Shown: positions 1-13,256 of the stretch, in pieces | How the letters are laid out: each line of letters starts with the position of its first letter | How positions within the stretch are numbered: position 1 is the first letter of the stretch | Source of the DNA: Romanomermis culicivorax | Taxonomy: Eukaryota; Nematoda; Enoplea; Mermithida; Mermithidae | DNA: 64,000 nt | Assembly: GCA_963922205.1 (NCBI GenBank) | Contig: CAWUHX010000022.1 | Location: forward strand, 496,001-560,000 | Direction of reading: 5' to 3' | Translations under genes and position numbers: made by a program | The notes under the pieces: generated by a model | What the model was told of the DNA's origin: nothing | The model's database searches: none | What the model saw: the letters and a program-made list of their open reading frames with translations, nothing else

Positions 1-170
1 TCGGACTCCAGCAGCGCATTGGCTTGTGCCAAATCCTTTTTGGCTACATTTATCAGAATTTTACCTTTATTATCGCTTTCGAATGTCGGCACTTACTCCT
101 GTTCAATTTCCAGTTTTATTGGTTTTTCTCGATCATGATTTATCCTCTAATGCATATTGAGAAGTTGCAT
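1..170 (-). pseudogene. Unrecognised coding-like fragment cut by the window edge
   Basis: Read on the - strand, the first 120 bases give a protein-like stretch (ESDNKGKILINVAKKDLAQ and onward to the window edge). It is preceded in the same frame by IKLEIEQE and one stop codon. The composition looks like real coding sequence, but I do not recognise the family. The in-frame stop suggests a decayed exon or a mobile-element remnant whose remainder lies outside the window. It could also be chance. Confidence 0.25.
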
Positions 171-2509
171 ATATTTCATGTTTCTCTTCCTCTTTGATTG
201 TTGGATAATGAAATAAATTTTCATTTTCTCACCCAAGATTGAACACATCTTTTCACCAGCAGTGCCTAGCTTAAACAAGTTGTGAAGCACAAGCATCATT
301 CTTTAGTATGGATTCTTTTTAAAGGTATAACTGGAAGTTACGATGGAAAATTAAAGAGAAATATAAAGAAATTGACTGAAATTTCAAACCAAAACATGGG
401 GGACGGTCTATCATCAAACGCAGTTTAACAACTGTCTTAACTCGGTCTAACAGTTTTTTCAGTTTCTCAAACGCGGTTTTCGTTAGACTGAGTTGCGTTA
501 AACCGAGTTTTAAAATTACCCGTACATACAATTTTTATATCTTCGTTTTGGTAGGTTTTTTAAGACTGTAAACAGGTCGTAGGTTTTTTAAGTTACATTG
601 GATAGCTGATTTCTTGTTTTTTTCTCTGGAACATGAGATGTTATTGTGAAAAAGAAGCCGGAATGGATGGAGTGGTACGATTTTTCTTATTCAATGCACA
701 TTTTTTTCGCTAGAAAAAACCTTTGTCGGAAACAATTTTTGGTCAGCTATAAAACTGAATTTTATCAAATTGAGGTTTAATTCGGTTTGAGGGTAAAATT
801 CGGTTTAATACAATTTTCTTTAAGAAACTCGCTCTATAAGTCTCTATAATTAAGATGAATGTTCAGGATACATCCGCAAAAGCCCTTTAGTCTCCCTGAT
901 TACTATGCCTCTCTTAGTATCTCGACCTAGGAAAGAAACTGGCCGAAGCTGACGCATACTTCATTGAAAAGTTCAACTGAAAATGCTGCCTGTGAGCCTG
1001 GAGAACACCTGTTTAAAAAGTTCATATATTACTATGATTTTTTCTATCACAAAAACACTAAAATTGTTCACTTACCAACTAGAAATGTAAAAGAAGAGGA
1101 TTCTTGGATCTTGACAAGTTGTATGAAATTTTTAACTCTATTCTGCAGAAAATAACCTACTCCCAAGAAAATTCTATTTTGCACCTTGAAAATGGTGCTG
1201 AAGCATGGCTTTTAGCAGAAACAGCAAATAAAACTCTTGGTGCACTAGTAAAGATAGCACAGCAACAGCCATTATATACTTGTTCTCGAAAAAATACTTT
1301 GATCATAATATTATAACTAACCAGAGAAATCTAGAAAATATTGTTCTAGCATCTAATATAGAATGTGTGAATGAATTTCTTTGTAATAGTAGTGTTGGTA
1401 TGAGTACTGCAACACATGCAGAGTATAATATAACTCTGAAAACAATAGACCCATAAACATCAATATAACATGTCAACCACCACTTTCAAATACGGCATAG
1501 CCAAATGGTTGGCATCGACGCCGGAATTCTGAACCTGAAGTGCACGTTTCTGTTCTCATCCCAGAGAAAATTTTCATTCTAGAAAAATGACGTGATCCGA
1601 TGAAAAGTTTGGAACACACCCTGTCAACCATCATAAGGTGCAAGGCTTAAATACTCACATAACAGCTTATTACTACTGAGTTTCCCATCTCACCTTACCA
1701 CAACTAACGATACTCCCGGAATATCAAAGGAAAAATTGCCACCTGGTTAATGCCAAACTAATAGTTTTTGTACACTAAAACTTGCTCGAGTAGGAATGTT
1801 CTGAATATTACTTATCTGTTATATGCTCGTACCTGATCTCAGCAGCACTGTAAATACCATATTGAACATCTTGAAAACTGCAAAAATGTTCATAATGTAA
1901 TAATGTTCGGGGTTACTAAGTAAAAACGATGCAATCTATCATTGAGTTTCATCAAAACTGATTTAATTCATGTCCTTATCGATTGTTGTTCCTGTGATGA
2001 TTTATGACAATAGTTTTACATTTGTTACCATATTTATGCACCTTCAGTGCAAATGGCTACGAGTAACAGTGAAAGTGTAATATTACTCAGATCGTATGGG
2101 AAATCTTACGCAAAACATTTCATAGGCTCAACAGTTGGAGACCTTAACTTTGTGCAAAGATCCATAGATCATAGCAGAATGTTTATCAGATGAGTTGCTA
2201 ATGTTGATGAGTTGAGTTAAACTTAGCCGATAAGACATTTCTCCTTTCTGAACAGTGATCTTGTCGCATATTTAGCTAAATGCTCAAATAATATTAAGTT
2301 CGTAATTAATGTGAAATATAAGGATGATCTTTGATGACTTCTGACAAGGAAGCGGAAATAACATATTCGAGTGGTTCAAATTCATGAAATATTTTGTGGT
2401 AATGGGAGGTGGTATATTTTGGTAGGTCTACTATGTGCGATAGAAATAAGCTGTAGAAATGATGAAAAGACTGTTACGGGAGAAAGGGAAATATTCCTTT
2501 CACATTCTT
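171..2509. other. Stretch without a recognisable gene; coding-like patch near 964-1316
   Basis: Most of this stretch is AT-rich sequence with no feature I can name. Between 964 and 1316 (+) two overlapping short frames have protein-like composition (the second contains ILHLENGAEAWLLAETANK). This suggests a small frameshifted relic, but I cannot assign a family and see no splice structure around it. Confidence 0.35.
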
Positions 2510-5500
2510 AGGCTCTCCGGCCGAAAAAATCCCATCACCGCCTACTCGTGGTGCAGGCTGGATACAACGACGAGTCGCAACCAATGGCGAAGGTCTCAAA
2601 CCTCAGGCAGAGAGATGCGCTAAATGGAGTATTAGCAGTCACATCAAATGGCAATGTCTCATCAAAATTTGGATCAAATGGCTAGGGCTTCCCCATTGGC
2701 GACCGGCATCACCCTCGCCCGAGTGGTGTGAGATGTCAGCAAGGGCTAAAAAAGTCAGTCCAATTGCGATTTGGAACCATCAAGGTCGGCACCATGATGG
2801 GAAGAAGTTGTGTGCATTCATCGTGTGCATCCAAGAAACAGAGTGGAAAGGAGCAATAGCGAGAGAAGTTGGCAAAGGATTCAAACTGTTCTACAATGAA
2901 GGACGACAGACCCACAATGGCATTAAGATTTTGGTCAGTGAGCAGCTTCGAGACAGCATTGTGGAAGTCAATTGAATCTCCCATTGGCTCATGTTCATCA
3001 AACTTGACCCTGGCGAAGTATTCCTCTATGTCGTTTTATGTTATGTCCCACAAATCAACTGTTCAGATAGCGAAAAATTCTGGAACAGCCTTGATGCTCA
3101 CCTCTGATCATTCGAATCAAGTGATCATCTTGGAATTGGAGGCGACTTCAACGGACATGTCAGTTTGACAAGTGATGGCTATGATTGACACCACGGTTGC
3201 CTTGGTTTTGGGACTTGCAACAACAACGGCAGTTGCGTCCTAGGCTGAGTGGAGGCGCACAACCTCATTGTGACTAATACTTTCTTCAAGAAACGGGAAA
3301 TGCATCTGATCACTTAACACGGTGGAGGGTGAATTCTCAAATAGACTACAGTCTTATCCGACAGCACAATCATAAACTATTGATCAATGCGAAGGTGATA
3401 GCATCCGATAACATTGTCCCCAGCATCAACAATTGGTCGTGAATATCCAGTTAAATCTTGATTAAAAGCAAAGAGCTCAAAGGATGGTGACAGAGAAGAT
3501 CAAGTGATCAAGTGGTGGTGCTTGCCCGAACATAAGGTCTTGCTTTCAACCAGCCTTGGCACAATCAATGCAGATCCAGAGCAATCAGCAATGGTTAGGT
3601 GGGATGAAGACACCGGTCAAATCTGTGAGGTCTCAGCCGCCATCTTCGGAGAGACAAAGCCCAGAGCGAAATTCATCAACAAGCAGATATGGTGGTGGAA
3701 CAAAGAAGTGCTAAGTGCTGTGAAGCAGAAGATGGTATTTAAGACATGAATCCAGTTGGGCACTGACAAAGATTATCAATGATATAAAAACCTTGAGTCA
3801 GTGGCGAAGAGATCAGTGATGAACGCAAAGTTTGTGAACTGGGCCAAACTTCATGAGGAACTAGACAGGCCTGTGGGAACGAATAGAATCTATCGCTGGC
3901 AAATACAAGCCATCATCAGATGCAGGACATTGGTCAAGTCATGCAAGCCAAGGACAACAACCACCAGATACTGTGAGACCCACCTGCCAGCCTTGAGCTT
4001 TGGGGCGATTATTTTGCAGGGATCTGCAATGAAGAATTTCCTCATTCTCCAATACAACGCACCAATCCCATTATTGGACCGTTCCCACTGATTAACAGTG
4101 TGCAAGTCCAGGTAGCCACTAAACAAATAAAGAAAGGCAAAGTCCCTGGACCCGACAATATCCCTGCTGAAGAGTGGAAAATCCGTGATGGCCAAGGATC
4201 TGGCATCCTAGCAGCCCTCTTCAACAAAATCATCACTGAAGGCTCTATCCCACCGATCTGGTTGACCAGTATTACAGTGCCTATTTGGAAGGGCAAAGGC
4301 GATATCATGGAGTGCTCAAACTACCAATCAATACAATCGCTGTGTCATGCGATGAAGATTTTCGAATGAGTCCAGGATACCAAACTTTGAAAACTAGTCA
4401 GCATCACACCAAATCAATGCAGGTTTACCAAATGATCTGGAACAACGGATGCTATCCATCCAGCCAATCTACTCCTGGAGAAACATCGAGAGAAAAATAA
4501 GCTCATTCGCATAGCATTCTTGAATCTAGAGAAAACATTCGACGGTGTTCCGCATGAACTTATATGGCATGCCCTTCATTTACACAATATCCCCAAAACC
4601 TACATTCAACGGATCAAGCTGCTCTACCACAACGTGACCAGCACTGCCTGATGCCCACTCCGCCTATCACCACTCTTTGCCATCAACGTTGGCGTGCATC
4701 AAGGATCGGCCCTATCCACCTGCTCTTTATTTTTTGCATGGACGCAGCAACAATTCCTTCAAGTGTCCTGGTCATTGCTTTATGCCAACGATGTCTTCCT
4801 GGCAGAGGTAGACTGTCGGGAACTTCAACACCAAAGAAACCAATGGAGAGCCAAGTTGGATGATAAGAGAATGCACCTCAACATCAAGAGGACCAAGTAT
4901 ATGGAGTGTGTACCCCAAACGAAAGGAACCATCCTCATTGGCGGAGATGATCTCAAGAAAGTTACGGAATTCAAGTACCTGGGCTCCATCACATGCAGCA
5001 ACAGAGATACCATTCCAGACGTGGCGTGAGCTGCGTCAGGCGTCTTATGCGACCATTGGATGCACATTTACCTCAAGGCCAAGATTTACAAAAGTTTAGT
5101 GCACCCCATCACCCTCTATAAAGTAGAGTGTCGGCCAGTGACAACCAAACACGAGCAAGTCCTCAGCATCATTGAGATGAAGATGCTTTGACAGTGTCTC
5201 AGCCTTAAAAGGTTCGACCAAGTCCCCAACAAAGATGTCTGCAATTGAATTGGAGTGGCTTCAGTAGCCAAGAAGGTGCATGAGGGGAGGCCTCAGTGAC
5301 ATGGCCATGTGATGTGAAGCGACGAGGATACAATGGTATGGGTAGCAATGCGATTGAACCTGCCAGGTCGAAGGCTGAAGATGGCCAAAGAAACGTTGGA
5401 TGGATAGAATCGTAGAAGACATACAGATAGCCAATGTCACCCCAGACGATGCCTTTAACCGAACCAAGTTTAGACAGACATGCCAGTGAGTGGACCCTGT

Positions 5501-5530
5501 GATGTGGAATCAACATCAGGAAGAAGACGC
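2510..5530 (+). pseudogene. Decayed RTE-like non-LTR retrotransposon (LINE)
   Basis: A series of + strand fragments in different frames reads through one endonuclease/reverse-transcriptase polyprotein. At 2733-2975 there is an AP-endonuclease-like part (QETEWKGAIARE then GIKILVSEQLRDS). Near 3139-3170 the motif GGDFNGHV appears. At 4100-4369 is the start of the RT domain (KVPGPDNIPAEEWK, VPIWKGKGDIMECSNYQSI). At 4694-5029 the catalytic-loop region reads LYANDVFLAEVDCRELQ, so the usual YADD has become YAND, followed by EFKYLGSIT. At 5080-5510 is a C-terminal region with KIYKSLVHPITLYK and GHVMRSDEDT in broken frame. These strings match the RTE-type LINEs common in nematodes and other invertebrates. 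Frame changes, stops and the altered YADD show that it is dead. Element ends were not defined. Confidence 0.8.
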
Positions 5531-7036
5531 TCTTAGGTTCTTGTTATAAGTTGTATCATGTCCAAAAATTAATTTGCATAAAAAAAACAACATTAACACA
5601 AATGATTTGTTACAATGGTAAGAGTAAGGCCAAAGGTCGAGCAAAGAAGCAATAATCCAAGGAAATATTAATTTTTTTATATATTAAATAAGGTTTAGCC
5701 TGTTCTTTACAAAATGCTTGTAAATTAAAAATCGACAAAAATATAACTGTCGTCAAAATTTGTTCGCATAGAGTCTTTACTGTAGAATTTTTAATCAAAA
5801 ATTTGTTAATGCTTGTCGCGATGCTCACAGATTTCCAATCCCACGTGACGTGGCAATCGTTAAAATTTTAAATAGTACTTGATTTCCACTTTCATTATCT
5901 ACAAGCATTTCAAGAATAACAGACTATATATTCGTTAATGCTGCTTTCTCACCAAAATTACATTTAATTGGATCAACTACGAAAAGAATGATGGATGGGT
6001 AATGAGGACTGTATCCGTCTACGCTAATGCTACAAATGAAAAAACGAATTTTTGAAAAATCTAGTACGACGCAATTAGAAAAGACGTTATGAGATACGTC
6101 GAGCAAAACTTGACAGGTTCCACTGCGTCTGTACAAATCTAACAGAAGCATACCGTAAAGTATGATGTAGCCATACATTCTTATTGGAACGGAAAATTAT
6201 AATTCAGCTAACGACATCAAAATGAACCATTGAACAAATAAAACATAACGACTCTTTCACCCACATAATTATAATAGATGGAAATTTCTGGCAACATGCA
6301 TTCGAGTTAATGACTGTTATGTAAAGAATAAAACACCTATTTATAGATTTTCTTCCGTGGGAATATGCATCAAATGGTTGAAAGAATGTTGCAGACAGGA
6401 GACGACCATAGCTACGCACATCATGCCGTGATAATGAGACACAGTAAAATGCATGCATAGTCGATTGCACTTAATGATTCGGCACGTAAGCTAATGTAAG
6501 CATTTTCTTTTCTACAGTGAATCTATGTCTCTACTTCTCTATGCATGCATCGTCTACTGGACGCAACATAAGCCTATTTGCATATTATCACGGGACCCAC
6601 TAAGAATCGGTAATAGTCGTCAGCCGTGGCTAAATATCAATAAGTACGTGTGCGATATGGCAAAAATTTGTACGTTCAGTCTGAAAAACTGACAAGGAAT
6701 ATACAGTAGACAATTTAACGGATTATTATTCAGCATAGAAAACTAATTTCACTTTCTAGGCTTTGCCAAGTATGATGTGTTAGCGCAATGATGAAATTAC
6801 TTTTCATATCTCACGCAATCAGTGGTCATTTTCTTTCAGGCTAAAAGCAGTCGTTATGCATCCAAACAAATCATAAATAGCATGATAAGGAACGGTACAC
6901 ATAAAATTTCATTAATTTGTGTTCTGCAAATTAGTGACACTACAGGCCTATTTCAGAAGACATCTCTAGAAATTCAAAACCATATCGGTCGTACATTGTG
7001 AAAGCGGTGCTCCAGGTTAACATATCAACTATCTAC
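5531..7036. other. Intergenic AT-rich stretch with one MITE copy
   Basis: Apart from the MITE copy at 5695-5930, I see no gene, no tRNA-like structure and no further clear repeat. The short frames here have no recognisable composition. Confidence 0.4.
5695..5930. mobile_element. MITE, CTATAGTCTG family, copy 1
   Basis: The left end reads TAGCCTGTTCTTTACAAAAT GCTTG and the right end CAAGCATTTCAAGAATAACA GACTATA, an imperfect terminal inverted repeat. The interior shares family blocks with the other copies: a segment near TTACTGTAGAATTTTT, and TTTCCACTTTCATTAT just before the right end. Non-coding. Confidence 0.7.
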
Positions 7037-7287
7037 CTATAGTCTGTTTTTTATAAAATGCTTCCAAATAGAAAAGTGACACAAATCAGTACTGTCATCA
7101 AAATCGTTTACATAAAGATCTTACTGTAAAATTTTTCACTCGAAAAATTGTTAAAGGTTAGGTCGGTATGCTCAAAAATTTCCAGTCCGACATGATATTT
7201 TGTTTATCAAAAAATCGCAAAAATCTGAAATACTACTTGCTTTCCACTTTCATTATTTGGAACCATTTTAAGAAAAACAGACTATAG
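7037..7287. mobile_element. MITE, CTATAGTCTG family, copy 2 (best preserved)
   Basis: Ends are CTATAGTCTGTTTTTTATAA and AGAAAAACAGACTATAG, inverted relative to each other. Length is about 250 bp. The interior carries the family blocks (TTACTGTAAAATTTTTCACT, TTGCTTTCCACTTTCATTAT). It has no coding capacity, as expected of a non-autonomous element. This copy is a good reference for the family. Confidence 0.8.
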
Positions 7288-7305
7288 ATGCTATGATTAG
7301 CAAAT

Positions 7306-7781
7306 CTATAGTCCGTTTATCTTGAAATGCGTGTTAATATCAAGAGTAGAAAGTACGTAACATTTCGCATGCTTACACTTTCTTGCTAAATCATATGACG
7401 CATAGGACTATAAATTTGTGCGGCTAATCAACTAAAGGGTTATTTATACTTGTGTTTTTCGGCGGAACGGAACGGAACGGAAAGAAATCGGTACAACGTT
7501 ACTGAACGAAAAGGAAATTTTCGTTTCGTTCGATTCGGTTGGAGGTTACCGTCGGTCATTTTCAATAAATTTGCAGTTATCCTTTCCGACCGAAAGTGGA
7601 TTTTCAGGCTGAACGTTTCAAACTATTGGCGATCGGTTCCGTTCCCTTCCGTCGAAAAAGGCAAGTATAAATGACCTTTTACCCTCACTTTTTTAATAAA
7701 AAAGCCTTCTGTAGTAGCTTTGTGTAAGCGTACTCATTTTTGGGATTTTTCAATTTTTACGCGTTTAAAAACAGACTATAG
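7306..7781. mobile_element. MITE, CTATAGTCTG family, copy 3, interrupted by another MITE
   Basis: It starts CTATAGTCCGTTTATCTTGA and ends AAACAGACTATAG. Between these ends lies a separate 239-bp TIR element (7438-7676). Subtracting it leaves about 237 bp, the usual size of this family, which supports a nested insertion. It sits only about 20 bp to the right of copy 2. Confidence 0.65.
7438..7676. mobile_element. 239-bp MITE with about 40-bp inverted termini, nested
   Basis: The left terminus reads GGTTATTTATACTTG then GTTTTTCGGCGGAACGGAAC. The right terminus is its imperfect inverse (GTTCCCTTCCGTCGAAAAAG then GCAAGTATAAATGACC). The interior holds repeats of GGAACGGAAC type. A target duplication is not clear. 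It lies within an older MITE. Confidence 0.75.
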
Positions 7782-10700
7782 TTCTTCGAATCCACGTTTG
7801 AATTTAAAATTCAATAAATGTCACATTTAGAACAACTAAGAATCGTGAACAGAGACGCATTGGTTAGACAATTTGGCTTTGTCTTTTGAAAAGTGAATAT
7901 CTATGGACAACAAGAAATCAGTTCAGAAAGTAACATCGGACTATAATGTTTAACTGACGTTGTATAGACTTCATAGCAACTGTTAAACGTGACGTTCCGG
8001 TTTGAATGCTCGAAATTAACTAGCCATTGCAATCGGCCCAAACATGCAACATTAGATTTCAGAGAACGTCCAGTCGGTCAACGCGTGATGGTACAAACAG
8101 ACGGTAGTTCAGACTATCCAACCAATCAAAGTTATCTTATCTTTTCTGAACTAATTATCGTTCCGTATTGTACCCTAGTGCGTCTACAGCACTTCGTTCA
8201 TGCAAAAATGCTTCACGGTTGAGCTAGAGCGTAGAAGTCACAGTAAGCTTCTGACAGGAAGCAATTAGAGTCAAACTTAGTATTACCAGTGATTAAAAAT
8301 TTTCGCCTATCGCCTTACTCAGAACGTTAGCGTATACATACGAGTAGAATGTTACTTTTCGCGATGGCCAAGTATAACAAGTCTAGCCGAAGAAATACAT
8401 AAAAAGTCTGAAATCAATGTTAAACGGAGCATTGCCGAACGATGTTCTTCAAAAAAAGTTAGATCAAGCACAAGGTCTGGCAGAGGAAGTTCATTTTAAC
8501 GCACATTCATTTTTTGTTTGAATATAACACCGCACTTAAGCATATGATGTATAAAAAACGTGAAGACAGGAAATCGAAAGTCACTCATTTGCATATCAAA
8601 TCACGAATTTCAGAAAGTCTATGTATAGCTTCAAGCCGTAAATATGCAATGAAATTACTCTGGACGACGATTTCGTCACTCGAGGAACATAAAATTGATG
8701 AAATTTATCAATGACATCAAAAGCAAACCCGCATCAATGTAGCAGCTGCTGATTTTTTATGCTCACGAGAATATGAGATAACATGGTTTTCTAATTGCTT
8801 TTTCAGCTCAGGCATTGAATGTAGAATATTGTACAAACGAAATTAACATAAATAAAGGTATTGAAGCTAAAGCCAAGAAAATTGGCACGGTTTGATCAAA
8901 GTGACTTAGCTACAACTGAGCTGCAGCTTAAGTTGCAACTTTGTTTACATGCTCTACAATTACCATCAATTTGCAACTCACCTGCAATTCAACTCCTACT
9001 CAGTGCATATGCAAAAAGTTGAGCTCCACCATAAGCTTTAACTTAACGGCAATGCAAGCGTACAGAATTACTGCAGTTTTTGACGTAGATCATCCTCATA
9101 TGTTTTGTGTGGGACTCAAAAAAAGGTTCAGCGCAATTTTCTAGTTATAGAAAATGTTTTTATGGAACACTGTGCGGACTTAAACAAAAAAAATTTTGTT
9201 TGGTTACAGGTTTTTTACAGCTGAAGCACGGTTGTTCGCCTTTTTTCGCGGGGCGACCAGAAAAAACTGAAATTCTATGTTTAGCGGCAGTGGAACGAGT
9301 AAAACGTAAGTTAAACTGCAACTTAAGCTTCGTCATGGCTACGAATCATATTTGCAAAAAACAGCTACATAATCACGATAGAAAAGAATTTTCACAGTCG
9401 AATTAAATAACTTCTCAAAATACTTTTGTGATTTCCACCATTTGTTCCGCAATGTAGAGTAATGATACTGCTGACACAAATTTCAAATGTTCGTATTTAA
9501 AAAACAACTTCGAGGATTAATTTTTCGACTGTCTGGTGGCAGAGTCATACATAGTCAAGGAAGATAATCAAGAATGCAAAAATGCGTCCCGGAGACTTAT
9601 TAGGTAGGAGCAGGGAGCAGGTAATTGAGACCTAATCGAGGCGAACGCACTGAATGACAAAGTCTCATGATAGTTGCATAACCGAATATCATTGTCTTCG
9701 CGAAGTGGTACGTTGTTTTGAAACTTGATACTGAAACATCCTTTATTACGATAAACCGGTTCAAGTCTAACGAGGGAACGCTTTCATTATGAGACATGTT
9801 ACAGTGCATTTGATGGCGCGAAACGAACTGTGTAATGTTAAATAAGTCATTCTTTCCAGTGGAATTTATTTATGCCGTAATTTGCATTAAGTATTTTAAT
9901 CTAGTTATACTTGATCTCAGCAACCACGATGAATACAAACATTCGGAAAAAGGAATTTGATAGAGCACACCGAGATCAAAAAATTACTTCTCACGCTCGT
10001 GAACCGATCTCGTGCCGTTACAAATTTGGAGCTGTTCAAACTTTAGTGAAATTCAGGCTCATAGATTTCGGAGAAAGAAAATGGTCGGCAGCCAATCACA
10101 CGAACAATATTACAATTGTCAGAAATGCATTTTCATTGAATGCACTTGCATGTCTTCCGCTTATCTGGTTGCTTAGATCAACTATAGTTGGACTTGCGGT
10201 AATTAATCACATTTATGCAGTTTTCTAGTAAATAGGCTCCATTGGTAAGAACGACTAGTGTAACATTACTCGGTTCGCTTTGACTATCGATTGTACAATA
10301 ACATGATTTATCGGCTGATTTATTTTATTCCATTGGATTTACATAATTGGTGCTCTGACCGTAGTACTTCCTCGAATCTGAGTTTCTTTTTTAATGCATT
10401 ATAATATACCATAGGATTACAGTACGCACGAAAAAAGAAGAGAGAAAGTGCTGAATCTACGCATCATTGACCATATTCGACTTTTGTTGGCGAAAAATAA
10501 CCTGATAAGCACTTACTCCGTGAGAATGTCCGATATGTTTGACTTTTCGTACTGGATGCCTAGTATTGAATATGGATATTCTACTTTCTTCCATAGGTTA
10601 TATTCCAGCGTATGACCCCAGCGTTGTTTCTTCCAATGGAAATAGGGAATTTCACTGTCCACGTGTATGAAATTAATGAGTCTGTCTCGTGTATCATGAA

Positions 10701-11640
10701 TTCCGTGCTGTAGTCCAATCTAAAAACCAATGGAAATTAAAAAGATATGAAGATTATTTTCAAGGGCTTTAATAGATTGATCAAGAGGTTAATCGCCATT
10801 GTTTTAGAAATTTTTTAATCCTCAGAATGGCAGAGAGCAGACAAACCCATGAGAAGGTATGGGAAGTAATACCCCAACCTAGGTCCTAAACATGCACCCC
10901 TATATACCCAATATAGGTAGCTGCAAAAATATGGTATTATCCTGCAATTAATTTTGAAATATCTCTTGGTGTCATAAATGACTACATTTATTTAAGAGTG
11001 CTTTTTGACCAATTCCTGTTTCATATTCGAGTCTACTAAACATTTAACCCTATGTTTCGCTATTTAAATTCCAGATTAAATGCCAGTATGATAAAAACAA
11101 TTTGTGCTATATAAAATAAACTGACATAAGACAGTATATTGGGTATGTCACGTACTGTATAACAATTTGATAAGCTCCTTCTGTCAAAGGCGAAATTTGG
11201 CACAATTTGAGGCTTCACCATAAATTTTAATATCTTTATTTTAGTCCGTACAACTTGTATCTTAGAGTTTATACGCTTCAGCATGAGTTAAATAATCTGG
11301 GAAAAAATTTGTTCAGAATGTCCTTCGTTACTTGGTGAATGACTTTTGTAACTTTAATTATTAGATGATTAATTCCGTTGTTCACTTTTTCAAAATATCC
11401 TGTGGAAGGCAAAAAGACTCTCCCGCAAATTACAAACCTGCCGAATAAGACAACATTTTTTCCAAAATTCCCTGCAAGGATCAGAATTTGCGATGCCAGT
11501 TTATTACCTGCCTGCTAATGCTTTTGCATTACAACAATCACCTAAAATAAACAAAATTTTTAGACCCAGCTCTGATGCTGCTTAACTTTTTCCACATATT
11601 TGTGTGCATGAGTTGATCTGTGGCCGTGCACCTTAACCGC
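7782..11640. other. Intergenic stretch, no gene recognised
   Basis: Short frames here (for example 9911-10228 and 9107-9406) show no recognisable protein family. Between about 8912 and 9340 the words GCAGCTTAAGTTGCAACTTT and, inverted, a related GAAGCTTAAGTTGCAGTTTA could be weak termini of a decayed TIR element. I could not establish ends. Confidence 0.35.
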
Positions 11641-11827
11641 AATGGTAAAAGATACAGAATCAAGCTTCAGCTTCAGCTTCAGCTTAAGCTGTAGCTCAAC
11701 TGGAGTCAGTGTTAAGCAGGATGGCATGTCGGTGTTATGCGTAATGAGAGTACGGAAATTGACAGATTTGTCATCATTTTATGTTCTTAGCACTTTGAGA
11801 AAAGCCAAGTTGCTGATAAATCATACG

Positions 11828-12132
11828 GCTTTGATCAGGGTATGTCTGAAGAGCGAAATCTCCCTGTGAATGCGGACGGCGGATTGTGTATGAAAGGCGG
11901 ATGCGGATGGCAGACACGGAATCCGCATCGGATTTTGGTGTCTGACAGGCGGATCAGGCACCAAAATCTGCGAAAAATGCGTATTCCGTCATTCACAATC
12001 TGCCCTTTAGCCATGTTCGTCTCAAAAAACGCAGATTCTGTGTCTGCTATCCGCATCCGCCTTTCAGACACAATCTACCATCTACATTCGCAGGCTGATT
12101 CCGCCGTTCAGTCATAAGCGTTTGATCAAAGC
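11828..12132. mobile_element. 305-bp palindromic MITE (foldback-like)
   Basis: The two halves are imperfect inverses for roughly 100 bp per arm. The left begins GCTTTGATCAGGGTATGTCT and the right ends with the inverse (AGTCATAAGCG then TTTGATCAAAGC). Both arms carry the word GAAAGGCGGATGCGGAT followed by GCAGACAC. Only a short central spacer separates them. No convincing target duplication was seen. GC content is well above the flanks. Confidence 0.75.
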
Positions 12133-12408
12133 AAATATTCCATTTTTCTGTCTTATCTACTTTTCTTTGTTATATTGTTTGCTTCATTCTTTTTATGCTA
12201 TCTCGGGTTCTCATGTTTCAATTCGTACCCTTGACTTTAATGACACTCGTATGTGTTCCATGTTCGATTTTTGTGCACACTTTGTTATTTTAATTCCCTT
12301 AGTTTGCTCTCGTGCACACGTGTGCTTGTTTCTCTCGGCCTTGCTGATTTCCTCAGTTTTGTTTGGTTTTTGTATTTTTTTCATTTGTTCGTATTTGATG
12401 GTCTGTTC

Positions 12409-12626
12409 CCAAGTGAGAGATTCCCAATTGAGTGATTCCCATGTGAGCGATTCCCGAGTGAGCGAATTCCCACGTGAGCGAATTCCCAATTGAGCGATTG
12501 CCATGTGAGCAATTCCCAATTGAGCGAATTCTCAAGTGAGCAAGTTCCCATTTGCGCGATTGTCATGTGAGCGATTCCCAATTGAGCGAATTCCCAAGTG
12601 AGCGAATTCCCAATTGGGCGATTCTA
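12409..12626. repeat. Minisatellite of 15-17 bp units
   Basis: About 13 tandem units of the form GAGCGATTCCCAATT or GAGCGAATTCCCAAGT, each diverged slightly and alternating in length. The repeat encodes only artefactual frames. A short stretch in the opposite orientation (TTGCTCGCTTGGGAATTGCT) lies at 13282-13301, on the far side of an inverted repeat. Confidence 0.8.
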
Positions 12627-12820
12627 AACAAGCGATCGAGAATGTAATAACACTTTCTTCATATTTTCTTTTTTTATTTAACATTTATCTTTGTATGTAT
12701 TTCTTTTTTCTTTCGTTGTCTTGGTGTATTGTTGATGTTTTCGTTTATGTATGTTTTAACGTTTTCATCTTTTGTCTCTGCTTTTTTTCGTTTTTCTTGT
12801 CATTTACTTTTTTATTTTTT

Positions 12821-13256
12821 GCTCATGAAACAACACATTACAAATTGTCATTTTAAATAATCATAGTCTCCTGTATAATTCTACTACAGTTCGACAAGCT
12901 TGAGTCTTTCGTCGTTATAAGTGTGAAAATCTTCATAAAAAAATAAACAAAAGAATGCTGTAACAAAGTGAAAATTGGTGGAATAGCATTAAAAAAAGAA
13001 ACAAAACACGAAGACGGTGACAAGAAAGGAGAAGCAACATAGAGAAAGCAGCAAGAAAGAAAGAAAAAATGTGAAACAAGAACAAAAAAAGAAAAAATCA
13101 GGAGAGATTGAAAGCAAAAACTAAGATGAAAAATAATGAAGAAAAATCACAAAGAATAAAATTATGTAGAAAATAGAGCGTGCCGAATTGTATAAGAACT
13201 ATACGGGAGACTATGCTTATTAAAAATAAGAAGTTGTAGTTTGCTGTTTCATGAGC
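12821..13256. repeat. Inverted repeat with pyrimidine- and purine-rich surroundings
   Basis: The arm at 12821-12895 (GCTCATGAAACAACACATTA, then CATAGTCTCCTGTATAATTC) is matched in inverse by 13176-13256 (GGGAGACTATGCTTATTA, then TGCTGTTTCATGAGC). The loop between the arms is about 280 nt and strongly purine-rich. The sequence left of the first arm is strongly pyrimidine-rich. With the minisatellite outside it, this may be the core of a foldback element spanning roughly 12.1-13.3 kb. Confidence 0.6.

Noticed and set aside
8912..9340. Possible MITE with CTTAAGTTGCA-type termini
   Set aside because: Inverse matches are short and imperfect, and no ends or target duplication could be set.
12409..12626. 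Regular spaced repeats suggestive of a CRISPR array
   Set aside because: Units are contiguous and diverged with no unique spacers, and the genome is eukaryotic.
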